A stretch of 16,332 nucleotides of DNA from Pseudomonadota bacterium (GCA_029777935.1 JAKORH010000219.1:1-16332), one strand, 5' to 3'; positions 1 through 10,240 are shown, counted from the first letter of the stretch. Numbers and translations are program-made. The notes: generated from the letters alone by a model not told the origin.

Positions 1-978
1 GGCGCGCTCCAGCGCGGGCTGCTGCAGCTCGAGCAGCTGGGCGGCGAGAAGTTCTTCGGCGAGCCGATGCTGAACATCGACGACCTGATGCAGGCCGTCG
101 ACGGCAAGGGCGTGGTCAACATCCTGGCGGCCGACAAGCTGCTGCAGTCGCCGAAGCTGTATTCGACGTTCCTGCTGTGGCTGCTGTCGGAGCTGTACGA
201 GAAGCTGCCCGAGGTCGGTGACCGCGACAAGCCGAAGCTGGTGTTCTTCTTCGACGAGGCGCACCTGCTGTTCGACGAGGCGCCGGGCGCGCTGCTGGAC
301 AAGGTCGAGCAGGTGGTGCGGCTGGTGCGCTCCAAGGGCGTCGGCGTCTACTTCGCCACGCAGAACCCGCTCGACATTCCGGACAAGGTGCTGGGCCAGC
401 TTGGCAACCGCGTGCAGCACGCGCTGCGTGCGTTTACGCCGCGCGACCAGAAGGCGGTCGCGACCGCCGCGCAGACGATGCGGCCGAACCCCACGCTCGA
501 CCTGGTGAAGGCGATCACCGAACTGGCGGTCGGCGAGGCGCTGATCTCCTTCCTCGACGCCAAGGGCTCGCCCGCGATCACCGAGCGCGCATACGTGCTG
601 CCGCCGGCCAGCCGCATCGGCCCGATCACTCCCGACGAGCGCGCCCAGCTCGTCGAAGGCTCGATCGTCGCCGGCCAGTACGAGAAGACTGTCGATCGCG
701 AGAGCGCCTTCGAGATGCTGCGCGCGCGGGCGGGAACGGGTCAGCCGCTGCCCGGCAGCCCGGTGCCGTCGGGGAGCGCCAATGCGCCGGCGCAGTCCGG
801 CGGCGGCCTGCTCGGCGGCCTGAGCGACATCCTGTTCGGTTCCACGGGTCCGCGCGGCGGCCGGCACGAAGGCATCGTCGATTCGATGGCGAGGAGCGCG
901 GCCCGCACCGTCGGCTCCTCCGTCGCGCGCGAAGTGATGCGCGGCGTGCTCGGTTCGCTGCTCGGCAAGGGGCGGTAG
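1..978 (+). CDS. HerA/YjgR-like (DUF853) ATPase, 3' part
   Basis: The frame is open from the first base, so the gene begins left of the window; the first in-frame Met at base 67 is internal. The visible C-terminal part has a Walker B-type stretch ([17 protein letters not shown]), followed by a sensor-like segment ([18 protein letters not shown]) and conserved text through [20 protein letters not shown]. This is the pattern of the DUF853 / YjgR family of HerA-related P-loop ATPases. The Walker A motif should lie outside the window. The last 80 or so residues are Gly/Ala/Ser-rich and probably disordered or membrane-proximal. The family is cytoplasmic and its physiological role is poorly defined; DNA translocation is suggested only by homology to HerA. 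The gene converges on the hemerythrin-like gene 33 bases away and shows no link to denitrification. Confidence 0.9.
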   Translation, partial: GALQRGLLQLEQLGGEKFFGEPMLNIDDLMQAVDGKGVVNILAADKLLQSPKLYSTFLLWLLSELYEKLPEVGDRDKPKLVFFFDEAHLLFDEAPGALLDKVEQVVRLVRSKGVGVYFATQNPLDIPDKVLGQLGNRVQHALRAFTPRDQKAVATAAQTMRPNPTLDLVKAITELAVGEALISFLDAKGSPAITERAYVLPPASRIGPITPDERAQLVEGSIVAGQYEKTVDRESAFEMLRARAGTGQPLPGSPVPSGSANAPAQSGGGLLGGLSDILFGSTGPRGGRHEGIVDSMARSAARTVGSSVAREVMRGVLGSLLGKGR

Positions 979-980
979 AA

Positions 981-1010
981 CGGCGACCGGATCGCGGCGC
1001 CGGGTCGCCG
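981..1010. terminator. Stem-loop between convergent genes, possible terminator
   Basis: CGGCGACC (981-988) is the reverse complement of GGTCGCCG (1003-1010). With one bulged base the stem extends by GG/CC around a loop of about 9 bases. It fills the 33-base gap between the stop codons of two convergent genes. There is no T-run on either side, so it is not a textbook intrinsic terminator. It could protect 3' ends or stop transcription with Rho. In such GC-rich DNA a stem of this size can also occur by chance. Confidence 0.4.
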
Positions 1011-1011
1011 C

Positions 1012-1590
1012 TCAGCGTTGCGCCGCCAATTCGGACCAGTCGACGCCGCGCCGCTTCGCCATCGCCTGGCCGACGGCAGCGAGGTCGGCCTTCGTCAGCA
1101 GGCGGCGGAATGCAGGCGCGACCTGTGTGTCCTCGCGCTCGGCGTGATCGAGGAAGCGGCCGGCGAACAGCGCCACCAGCGCGCCATCGAGCGGGCCCGG
1201 CCGGCCCGCCTCGATCTGCGCCAGTGCCTGGCGCAGCGCGCTCCACATCGCATGCAGTTCGGCGTGATCGGACTCGAGCGCCGCAATCACCTGCGCCAGT
1301 CGCTCCGACTCGGCCGCATCGGCCTTTTCCGCGGCGCGTCTTCGCACCAGCGGGAACAGATCGATCTCCTCGTCCTCGTGGTGGCGCGGCGCGGCCTCGT
1401 CGAAGTAGCGGCGGATCGACGTGGCGGTGACGCGTGCGCTGTCATCGACGCCGCTCTTGTGCAGGTGCTCGTCCAGTCGCTGCAACAGGCCGACCATGCG
1501 CCGCACGCGGTCATGGCACGCGCTCCACAACTCGAGCGGCTGGTCGAAGCCCGCGGCCGGGGTGCTGAAGTCGACGAATACGCGCGCCAC
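1012..1590 (-). CDS. Hemerythrin-like (HHE) di-iron protein
   Basis: A 192-residue soluble protein with the spaced ligands of the HHE cation-binding fold: His26, His70-His71 followed by EDEE, His109, His113, and His149 with Glu153. The helices are rich in Arg and Ala. Such four-helix proteins bind a di-iron centre and bind O2 or NO, sense redox state, or take part in iron-sulfur repair; the sequence does not decide which. I chose the GTG start at 1590 because GGAGAT lies 6 bases upstream. The longer frame back to 1662 has no such site and starts with unconserved residues. The gene diverges from the CBS-domain gene, and the Fnr/Dnr-like box at 1683-1696 lies about 92 bases upstream of this start, so it may be co-controlled. 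A small inverted repeat (CCGAT-GAT-ATCGG, 1621-1633) lies in its leader. Confidence 0.85.
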   Translation of the reverse strand: MARVFVDFSTPAAGFDQPLELWSACHDRVRRMVGLLQRLDEHLHKSGVDDSARVTATSIRRYFDEAAPRHHEDEEIDLFPLVRRRAAEKADAAESERLAQVIAALESDHAELHAMWSALRQALAQIEAGRPGPLDGALVALFAGRFLDHAEREDTQVAPAFRRLLTKADLAAVGQAMAKRRGVDWSELAAQR

Positions 1591-1682
1591 TGTCCAATCT
1601 CCGCTACGACGATCCACGTGCCGATGATATCGGCGTGGTCGATGCGTGAGACCACTTACCACGCAGCACCTTCGGGGGACGT

Positions 1683-1724
1683 TTGCCCTGTGTCAAGGGG
1701 ACGACGCGGGACCGCGCCTTTAAT
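1683..1724 (+). promoter_or_regulatory. Fnr/Dnr-type class II promoter of the CBS-domain gene
   Basis: TTGCC-CTGT-GTCAA at 1683-1696 matches 9 of 10 fixed positions of the Fnr/Dnr consensus TTGAY-N4-RTCAA. If its centre is placed at -41.5, the start of transcription falls at 1731 and the -10 hexamer at 1719-1724. That hexamer reads TTTAAT, 5 of 6 matches to TATAAT and the only AT-rich patch nearby. The GTG start of the gene is 36 bases beyond the predicted transcription start. The match of box, spacing and -10 makes this the best-supported regulatory site in the window. The same box could act on the divergent hemerythrin-like gene. Confidence 0.72.
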
Positions 1725-1766
1725 TCCGAACCGTGTGCGCAATCGCGCCGATCGCTCGAGGACAAA

Positions 1767-2198
1767 GTGTTCAGTCAACCAGTTACGAACATCATGGAGC
1801 GGCATAAGCTGGTGATCGCCGCCCCGACGACCACCGTGCTAGCCGCCGCGAAGACGATGGCGGAGAAGCAGGTCGGCGCGATCCTAGTGGTCGATGCGGA
1901 TCAGCTTGTCGGCATCTTCACCGAGCGCGATGCGCTGTTCCGCGTGCTGGCCCGCGGCCTTCCGCCCCAGAGTACGCCGCTTGCCGACGTGATGACGCCC
2001 GGTCCCAAGACGATCCCGCCCGGTAAATCGTTCGGCCACGCGATGCTGGTGATGCAGGACGGACGGTTCCGGCACCTGCCGGTGGTAGACAAAGGCAAGC
2101 TGATCGGGATCGTCTCCGCGCGCGATGCGCTCGATCCCGATCTGGAGGAATTCGTGTTCGAGGAGCGCCGCCGCAAACAGTTGCAGCAGTCGCGGTAG
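1767..2198 (+). CDS. Two-CBS-domain protein
   Basis: A 143-residue protein made almost wholly of a tandem CBS pair: about residues 7-63 (ending VGIFTERDALFRV) and 73-127 (ending IGIVSARDAL). Each repeat carries the typical hydrophobic strand followed by an S/T-x-x-D motif. CBS pairs (Bateman modules) bind adenine nucleotides or similar ligands and usually act as sensors; a stand-alone pair may act through a partner. The start is GTG at 1767 with GAGGA 4 bases upstream. The frame opens further upstream, but that part overlaps the promoter. The C-terminal tail is basic and Glu/Gln-rich. The gene ends one base before the convergent d1-propeller gene. Its Fnr/Dnr-type promoter suggests expression under low oxygen or NO, although its target is unknown. 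Confidence 0.88.
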   Translation: MFSQPVTNIMERHKLVIAAPTTTVLAAAKTMAEKQVGAILVVDADQLVGIFTERDALFRVLARGLPPQSTPLADVMTPGPKTIPPGKSFGHAMLVMQDGRFRHLPVVDKGKLIGIVSARDALDPDLEEFVFEERRRKQLQQSR

Positions 2199-2199
2199 C

Positions 2200-2949
2200 T
2201 CAATCCGACGGCAGATTCCCGGCGGGCAGGCGCAGCAAGCCCGCCTCCGTGGTCACTGTGACCGCATCGTCATCGACACGGACGGCGGTCGCAACCGCAG
2301 GCAGTTCGATCGCCGTGCGCAGCCGCCAGGTGCGCGCATCGAGGACGAGCAGGCGCGGCGCGACTGCGTCCGGAATCAGGAACAGGCCGCGCCCGCGCGG
2401 CCACACCGCGCCGCGCTCCGGACGCGGCGCCCCGCCGCTGGCGATCGTCTCGATCCGCCGCCGCACGTCCAGGTTCACCACGTGCAGAGCGTCGCCGGCG
2501 GCGGCGACGAAGTCCGCGTAGCGCGGCGCGAACAGCGCGTCCGTCAGGACGGCGTCGAGCACGATCCGCCGCACAGGTAGCGGGCCGCGGCTGGCGAGCC
2601 CTTCGCCCATCCGGTAGTCGTGCACCATGCCCTCGAACACCGGCTCGGCGTTCGGGCCGTACGGCAGTTCCCAGGTTTCTGCGACATCTGCGAGCAGCGC
2701 GACGAAGCTCGCGCGCGGCGGTGCGTCGAGTACACGCGCGACGCGCGACCGCATGCCGTTCCGGTCGGCGACCGGAATGCGGTGAACGATGGTCCCGCTC
2801 GCGGCGTCGATCGCGACAAGTTCGCGCGCCGCGTTGTCGGCGCGCAGGATCCAGCGCTGATCGGACGAACGCGCCTCGGGCTCGCCCGCGGCGGCGGTGG
2901 CCGCCGCGAGCACGAGCCCCAAGGCGATCGCTACATCGCCAAGACCCAC
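2200..2949 (-). CDS. Short cytochrome d1-type propeller protein (NirF/NirN-like)
   Basis: A 249-residue protein with an N-terminal export signal (hydrophobic AIALGLVLAAATAAAG) and no CxxCH, so it is periplasmic without a c-heme. The segment LVAIDAASGTIVHRIP, then SRVARVLDAPPRASFVALL and VHDYRMGEG resembles the heme-d1 beta-propeller proteins NirF and NirN and the d1 domain of NirS. NirF proteins are usually near 390 residues and NirN longer, so several propeller blades are missing. The last 80 residues are weakly conserved. The start is GTG at 2949, overlapping the nirM end by 19 bases in another frame; no good ribosome site is visible, which suggests translational coupling. It is probably co-transcribed with nirS and nirM. 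It may help in heme d1 handling or may be a degenerate remnant; the unbroken frame argues against a recent pseudogene. Confidence 0.7.
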   Translation of the reverse strand: MGLGDVAIALGLVLAAATAAAGEPEARSSDQRWILRADNAARELVAIDAASGTIVHRIPVADRNGMRSRVARVLDAPPRASFVALLADVAETWELPYGPNAEPVFEGMVHDYRMGEGLASRGPLPVRRIVLDAVLTDALFAPRYADFVAAAGDALHVVNLDVRRRIETIASGGAPRPERGAVWPRGRGLFLIPDAVAPRLLVLDARTWRLRTAIELPAVATAVRVDDDAVTVTTEAGLLRLPAGNLPSD

Positions 2950-3242
2950 TCCACCAGCTTCTTGACGTCCGCGTCGGGCACGGCCGCGTTCGGTGGCATC
3001 GGGATCTGGCCCCAGACGCCTACGCCGCCCTGCTTGACCTTGTTGGTCAGCTTGGCGACCGCGTCGGCCTGCCCCTTGTACTTCTTCGCCACGTCCTTGT
3101 ACGCCGGGCCGACCAGCTTCTTGTCGATCTGATGGCAGGCGAGGCAGTTGTACTTCTTCGCCATCGCCTCGTCGGCGCGCACGGCCGGTGCGGTAGTTGC
3201 GACTGCCAGCGCCACTGCGGCCAGCGTGAACCAGCTCCTCAT
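2931..3242 (-). CDS. nirM: Cytochrome c551-type electron donor to nitrite reductase
   Basis: A 103-residue class I cytochrome c with a cleavable signal peptide (residues 1-23, ending APAVRA). Cys33-Leu-Ala-Cys36-His37 binds heme c covalently, and Met82 in the loop QIPMPPN is the sixth ligand. The length, the KLVGPAY segment and the GGVGVWGQIPMPPN loop are those of cytochrome c551/c8, the small periplasmic donor to cytochrome cd1. It starts 10 bases after the nirS stop, with AGGAG overlapping that stop and a 7-base spacer, so it is clearly in one transcription unit with nirS. NirC is the other small c-type cytochrome found in nir clusters and cannot be fully excluded, but the Met loop and position favour NirM. 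Confidence 0.88.
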   Translation of the reverse strand: MRSWFTLAAVALAVATTAPAVRADEAMAKKYNCLACHQIDKKLVGPAYKDVAKKYKGQADAVAKLTNKVKQGGVGVWGQIPMPPNAAVPDADVKKLVEWVLAM

Positions 3243-3252
3243 CCCTGCTCTC

Positions 3253-5050
<1,798 letters not shown>

Positions 5051-5064
<14 letters not shown>

Positions 5065-6865
5065 ACGACGTTCCGGTATGAGTCTGCCTCTGCGCTGCGC
5101 CCGGCGGCGCGGCTCCGAGGACTGGCTGCGCCTCGACGAAGCGCAAGGTCTGTTCGCGTGGTTTGCCTCGCTGCCGCCGCAGGCGCCTCTCGATCAGCGG
5201 CATGCAGCGTTGGTCGTCATAGTAGGTCACCTGGCAGCTCAGGCAGTAGTGGCATTCGCTGTGATTGATCTCGCCGGTGGGCCGGATCGCCCGCACCTCG
5301 CATTCGTTGGCACAGGTCTGGCATGGCCGGCCGCACTCCCTGCGCCTCCTGAGCCACCAGTCGAACACGCGGAAGCGCCCGGGAATCGACAGTGCCGCAC
5401 CGAGGCCGCAGAGGTATTTGCAGAAGAACTTGCGGTTGACCGCCGATACCGCGATCAGCCCCGCGGCGTACAGCACGAACGGATAGTCGCGCTGGAAGCG
5501 CAGCGTCACCGCCGTCTTGAAGGGCTCCACCTCGGCGTAGCGCACGGCCTCGCCGAGGGATTGCAGCGACAGGCCGAACAGCAGGATCAGGATGATGTAC
5601 TTCACTGCCCACAGCCGCTCGTGCACGAGATCGGGAAACTCGAACTGGCGCACGTTGAAGCGCTGCGACGCCACCTGCACCAGTTCCTGGATCGCGCCGA
5701 ACGGGCACAGCCAGCCGCAGTACACGCCGCGCCCCCACAGCAGCAGCGTCAGCGCGACGAAGCTCCACAGGATGAACAGCATCGGATCGATCAGGAAGTT
5801 CTCCCACTGAAAGCCGCGCATGAACGCGTGCACGAACGTCAGCGCGTGCACGACCGAAAGCTGCGCCAGCGCGTACCAGCCGATGAAGAGGACCGTGTAG
5901 AAGAGGAATACGCGTCGCACCCTTTGCAGCAGGCGCGGCCGGCGGGCGAACCAGTCCTGAAACACGAGGATCACGGCCAGCGTGGCCAGCCCGGACATGA
6001 GGACGGCGATGCGGAATCTGCGCTCCTGCCACGCGGAGACCCACAGCGGCTCCTCGGCTTGCGCGACGGCGGCCGGCGCCGATGCAGGCGTCGGCGTTGG
6101 CGTGGCGCTCTGCACCGGTACTGCCGGGGCGGGCGGCGCGGGCGGCACCGCGCGCGGCGCGGGGCGTTCGCGCTTCGCGGCCGCTTCCGGCGCAGTCTTC
6201 GCGGGCGGCGCCGACTGCGCTGGCGCCGCCGGCGCGGCCGGCGGGATGGCTTGCGCGTTGCGCGGCTCGTCCGACGCTTCCGCCGCCGGCGCCGGCTGCT
6301 GCGGCGGCGCTGCCTCCGCCGCCGCCAGCCGTACGCCGCGTGATTCCGCGACCATGCGCGCCGACCGCATGATCGTCGCGTTCTCCACCATCACCGTAAT
6401 CGTCGCGCCCGAGATGGTGTCCACAGTGACCTGTCCCTCGCGCCTGCCGCCGATCGCGATCCGGTCGAACACCGATTTGCCGCGGTACTGGTCGGTGAAG
6501 CGCCGCAGATGGTCCTGGGTGACGCCGACGACCAGGATCGGCTCCTCGTGCTGGACGATCGAAACGCCGGTGATGCGGCCGGCGAGGTCGAAACCGATCA
6601 GCGTATTGATCGGCCGCCCCGAGTAGGCAGGGATCCGCACCACGTCGTTCGAAAGGAACACGTAGCCGAGCAGCCGATCGCCGTGATGGACCGCCGCCGC
6701 CCGCGGTGTGCCCTCGAGCTCGCCGAAGCGATCGGCGTCGGGAAAGAATCCGCGCACCTGCGGATAGTCGTTTGCGATGTCGCCGGCGACAGCCCACGGC
6801 AAGGCGGCGCACAGCAGCCACAAGGCGACCACGCAGCGCAGACCGGATCGAAGGAGCAAGACCAT
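5051..6865 (-). CDS. nirI: NirI (NosR/NirI family flavo-iron-sulfur membrane protein)
   Basis: A 604-residue NosR-family protein. An N-terminal signal segment (1-27) precedes a periplasmic FMN-binding domain with the flavinylation motif D149-TISGA-T155, where FMN should be joined to Thr155. Then comes an Ala/Pro linker (about 182-273), five or so membrane helices (about 285-480), a C383-x3-C387-P motif, a second Cx3C at 482-486 followed by Gly rather than Pro, and a cytoplasmic ferredoxin-like end with Cys511, 515, 518, 522 and Cys538, 541, 544, 554. NosR supports N2O reductase, while NirI of Paracoccus is needed for nirS expression. I call it NirI because nirS follows by 64 bases and nosZ is absent here. 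It is shorter than typical NosR (about 700 residues or more). The start at 6865 fits the signal peptide, though its ribosome site is weak. Confidence 0.88.
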
Positions 6866-6917
6866 GCGCGAGCCGCAAGTCAACGAATAACTCTGCACAG
6901 GCCGCACGTCACAGCGC

Positions 6918-6931
6918 TTGACATGGATCAT
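6918..6931. promoter_or_regulatory. Fnr/Dnr box shared by nirI and nirX
   Basis: TTGAC-ATGG-ATCAT matches 9 of 10 positions of TTGAY-N4-RTCAA. It sits almost midway between the divergent starts: 52 bases from the nirI ATG and 55 bases from the nirX ATG. With the centre at -41.5, predicted transcription starts are near 6883 for nirI and 6966 for nirX, leaving leaders of about 18 and 21 bases. The -10 regions in register are poor (CAGAGT for nirI, GATGCC for nirX), so the site is called on the box and its position. A bound regulator could serve both genes. Confidence 0.68.
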
Positions 6932-6986
6932 GCGTCGGCTTGCGACGAGAGGGGATGCCCGACAGGCACGGCAGAATGCGGCACGC

Positions 6987-7991
6987 ATGACCGTCCGACG
7001 CGCGCTCGCTTCATTGGCCCTCTCCGCGGTGCTGGCTGCGGTGCACTGCGCGCCGGCCGAAGCCGTGCAGGTCCGCGACGCGCGGCCGCTGATGGGTACG
7101 GTGGTCGAAATCATCGCCGAAGGGCCCGACGAAGCCGCGCTCGGCGCGGCGCTCGGCGCTGCCTACCGGGAAATGCAGCGGCTGACGGGCATGATGAACC
7201 ACTTCGATCCGGCGAGCGTCGTCAGCGCGATCAACGCCGCGGCCGGCACCCGCGCCGTTGCCGTTCCGCCGGAGCTGATGGAAGTGCTGGTGATGGCACA
7301 GCGGCTCTCGCGCCGCTCCGGCGGCGCCTTCGATGTCACCGTCGGCGCGCTCACGGGCTGGCGCTTCCGGCCCGGCGGGGAACGCCTGCCGTCGCCGGAC
7401 GAGGTCGCCGCACAGCGCGCGAAGGTGGACTGGCGCAAGCTCGAACTCGATCCGCGCGCGGGTACGGCGTTCCTGGCCGAACCCGGCATGCGGATCGATC
7501 TGGGCGGCATCGCGAAGCTCTACATCCTCGACGCCGGCCTGCGTGCGCTGAAATTGCACGGCGTGGCGCGCGCGATGGTCAACGGCGGCGGCGATGTCGA
7601 GGTCGGCGGGCACGCGAACGAACGCCCGTGGCGGATCGGAATCCGCGATCCGCGCGCCCCGGACCGTTTGCTCGGCGTGGCCGAGGTGGCGCGGGGTTTC
7701 GTCGCTTCCTCGGGAGACTACGAGCGCGGGTTCGTTCGCGACGGCAGGCGCTTTCACCACATCCTCGATCCGCGCACCGGTTCCCCGACGCAGGGACCGC
7801 GCGGCGTGACGGTGATTGGCGAGGATCTGGCCGCCGTCAACGGCCTGTCGCTGGCGATCATGGTGCTCGGCAAGGTAGCGGGCATCCGCCTCGTCGCCGG
7901 CACGCCCGGTGTCGACGCGCTGATCGTCGACGGCGACGGCAGCGTGTGGATGTCGAACGGCTTCCGTGCGCGGCTGAAGCCGGCGCAGTGA
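6987..7991 (+). CDS. nirX: NirX, ApbE-family FMN transferase
   Basis: A 334-residue ApbE-family protein with an export signal at 1-26. Family motifs are PLMGTVVEI (34-42), DLGGIAK (171-177), VNGGGDVEVGG (198-208) and HHILDPRTGSP (257-267). ApbE enzymes transfer FMN from FAD to Thr of an S/T-GAT motif in exported proteins; NirX and NosX do this for NirI and NosR. NirI, encoded divergently, carries that motif. One oddity: the region that in ApbE reads DAL(A/S)T and supplies metal ligands is here Asn285-Gly-Leu-Ser-Leu289, so Asp and Thr are replaced. The start at 6987 gives the signal peptide; an upstream ATG at 6930 would add an unconserved basic stretch overlapping the regulatory box. A Cys at 21 follows AVH, a poor lipobox. 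The gene ends 29 bases before the convergent receptor gene. Confidence 0.88.
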   Translation: MTVRRALASLALSAVLAAVHCAPAEAVQVRDARPLMGTVVEIIAEGPDEAALGAALGAAYREMQRLTGMMNHFDPASVVSAINAAAGTRAVAVPPELMEVLVMAQRLSRRSGGAFDVTVGALTGWRFRPGGERLPSPDEVAAQRAKVDWRKLELDPRAGTAFLAEPGMRIDLGGIAKLYILDAGLRALKLHGVARAMVNGGGDVEVGGHANERPWRIGIRDPRAPDRLLGVAEVARGFVASSGDYERGFVRDGRRFHHILDPRTGSPTQGPRGVTVIGEDLAAVNGLSLAIMVLGKVAGIRLVAGTPGVDALIVDGDGSVWMSNGFRARLKPAQ

Positions 7992-8020
7992 CCCAGCTCG
8001 GCAGCGGGCGTGGGTTCGAC

Positions 8021-10240
8021 TCATAGCTGCATGCGCAGCAGCACGCTGGCGTTGCGGCCGGGCTGGGTATAGCGGTCGACGGTCGCGCCGGGGTTGAGCA
8101 CGTTCTTCATGTCGGACCACAGCCAGTACCTGCGATCGAACAGGTTGAACACGCCGAGCGACAGCCGCGCGTGCTTCCCGAGACGCAGCCACGCGGTCAG
8201 GTCGGCGACCGTGTACGACGGCGTGGCGAACAACGCCCCCGCGCTGGCATCGACGCCGGTCTTCGTCCACGCGTGCGTCACGGTGAGCGCGCCGCCGACG
8301 TCGGCACGATCGAAGCGCAGCCCGACGACGGTGCGCGGCGGATCGATCGAGTTCAGCGGCCGGTCGCGCGCAGTGTCCGCGCCGCGCGCGAAGGTGAACG
8401 CGCCCTGCAGCGCCCATTGCGAGTTCAGCCTCGCGAGCAGCGTGGCTTCGGTGCCGTAGATGCGTGCGCGCGTGATGTTCTGCGACTGGAAGGTGCCGGT
8501 GGCGCCCGCCACGCAGTTCGGATCGCCGGGGCAGGGCAGCGCTGCGCGCGACACGATCAGGTCGGTGTAGCGCGTGTCGAATGCGGCCAGCGTGTACTCG
8601 ACGCTGCGCACGCGGCCGCGTACGCCGAGCTCCAGTCCGCGGCTCTTCTCGGGTCTCAGCTCCGGATTCGGCACCACGGCGTAGCCGGCCGGCAGGTTCG
8701 ACAGGCCGATGTTGATGTCGGCCGCGGGCGGTGCGCGGAATCCAGTCGACCATTGCGCGGACAGCGTGGTGCCTTCGTTCAGGCGCCACAGCGCGCCGAG
8801 CTTCGGCGACCACGCCGCGTCGGCTAACCCCTCGACGCTGCGTCCCGGATTGGTCGCGGCGAAGACCGGGTCGATGCGCGGCGTCACGCGGAAGCGGTCG
8901 TAGCGCAGCGCCGGCACCAGCGCGACGCCGCGGCCGAGGTCGATCTCGTCCTGGGCGAAGATGCCGAGGCGATCGGTGGTCGACAGCGGAAAGTCACGCG
9001 TCGGCAGCAGTTCGCCGCCGACCACGCTGCTGACAGTGCCGGTGTTCAGGTCGATCTGGCGGCCGGAGCGCGTTTCTTCGGTGTCGACGTGTGCGGCCTC
9101 GGCGCCGACGACCCAGCGGCCGAAGCGCTCGAACTCGCCGATGGCGCTGGCGCCGTCCTCGCGCTGCGCGAAGCGGAAGCGCACGTCGCGCTCGCAGCGC
9201 ACGTTGCCCGGCGCCGACAGGCACACCGCAGTCGTGTTGGCGCGCACCTCGCTCGTGTCGTCCAGCGTCGTCGCGCGCTGCGAATAGGCGAGCATCCGCA
9301 GCCGGTCGAGCCGCGCGACGTTGACGAACTCGGTATCCAGGCTGACGCGCTCGCGCAGCGCGGCATCGGCGGCGGTCAGCCTCACGGTGCGGCTCGACTG
9401 CGGATTGAGCGACAGCACGTCGGTGTCGGTGCCATCGGCGTGGCGGTCGACGGTGAAGCGCACACGCCCGCCGCCGGTGATCGGAATCAGGAACTTCGCC
9501 AGCCAGTCCTCGCGATCGGCCTGCTGCGGATTCGGCGTGGTGCGCGCGTTGCCGACCACGTCGTTCGTACCTAGGTTGATCGTCGAGTGCGCGTCGATGC
9601 GCTGGTAGCCGAGCAGCGCCTGCGCGCCGCCCAGGTCCGCAGCCGCGGCCGTGCCGCGCTGCCAGCCGCGGCTGGCCTCCGTATATCCGGCGTCGGCCAC
9701 GAGCGCCGTGCGCGCGCGTTTCAGCAGGTCCTGCGGATCGATCGTCGAGAACGCGATGACGCCCGCCAGTGCGTCCGATCCGTACAGCGCCGAGCCTGGC
9801 CCGCGCAGGATCTCGACCCGCTGCAGCAGACCGAGGTCGAGCTGATTGCGCAGCGCGTTGGAGAAGCTGCCGACGCGATAGCCTTCCGGCAACCGGATGC
9901 CGTCGACCAGCATCTGCACGCGGTTGCCGTCGAGCCCGCGGATGCTGATGTTGCCCAGTCCGAAGCGCGCCGGAGAATCCTCGATCGACACGCCCGGCTC
10001 GTAGCGCAGCAGGTCGCGCAGCGAAACGGCGACCTCGCGCTCGATGTCCTCGCGCGTGATCACGCTGACCGTGGGCGGCGTGTCGGCGAGCGGCCGGTGC
10101 GCGCGGTAGGCGATGCCGACCACCTCGACCGGTTCGAGTTGCGCGGCCGGTTGCGCGGATGCCGGCGGGCTGGACAGGGCGAGTGCCGGGAGGCAGCAGA
10201 GCAGGGCGAGGCGGGGTGGCACGGGGCACGGCGGGTACAC
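8021..10240 (-). CDS. TonB-dependent outer-membrane receptor, heme/hemoglobin type
   Basis: A 739-residue outer-membrane receptor: signal peptide (about 1-29), TonB box-like LEPVEVVG (35-42), plug domain (about 45-168, with IRGLDGNRVQMLVDGIR and VEILRGPGSALYGSDALAGV), then the 22-stranded barrel. FRAP (501-504) and NPEL (525-528) are spaced as in the heme/hemoglobin receptor branch of the family, so heme is the best guess for the ligand. A siderophore or metal complex is possible. Two close Cys pairs, 340/349 and 570/576, fall in predicted external loops and may form disulfides. The last residue is Leu rather than the usual aromatic. The start is GTG at 10240 without a strong ribosome site; GTG at 10222 is an alternative. 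It diverges from the dnr-like gene, and no TonB/ExbBD or ABC genes accompany it. Heme supply would suit a heme-rich respiratory chain, but that link is inference. Confidence 0.9.
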   Translation of the reverse strand: MYPPCPVPPRLALLCCLPALALSSPPASAQPAAQLEPVEVVGIAYRAHRPLADTPPTVSVITREDIEREVAVSLRDLLRYEPGVSIEDSPARFGLGNISIRGLDGNRVQMLVDGIRLPEGYRVGSFSNALRNQLDLGLLQRVEILRGPGSALYGSDALAGVIAFSTIDPQDLLKRARTALVADAGYTEASRGWQRGTAAAADLGGAQALLGYQRIDAHSTINLGTNDVVGNARTTPNPQQADREDWLAKFLIPITGGGRVRFTVDRHADGTDTDVLSLNPQSSRTVRLTAADAALRERVSLDTEFVNVARLDRLRMLAYSQRATTLDDTSEVRANTTAVCLSAPGNVRCERDVRFRFAQREDGASAIGEFERFGRWVVGAEAAHVDTEETRSGRQIDLNTGTVSSVVGGELLPTRDFPLSTTDRLGIFAQDEIDLGRGVALVPALRYDRFRVTPRIDPVFAATNPGRSVEGLADAAWSPKLGALWRLNEGTTLSAQWSTGFRAPPAADINIGLSNLPAGYAVVPNPELRPEKSRGLELGVRGRVRSVEYTLAAFDTRYTDLIVSRAALPCPGDPNCVAGATGTFQSQNITRARIYGTEATLLARLNSQWALQGAFTFARGADTARDRPLNSIDPPRTVVGLRFDRADVGGALTVTHAWTKTGVDASAGALFATPSYTVADLTAWLRLGKHARLSLGVFNLFDRRYWLWSDMKNVLNPGATVDRYTQPGRNASVLLRMQL

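Noticed and set aside
1621..1633. CCGAT-GAT-ATCGG inverted repeat upstream of the hemerythrin-like gene as an operator
   Set aside because: The arms are only 5 bases and it matches no operator I know, such as NsrR or Fur sites. It is noted within the gene entry only.
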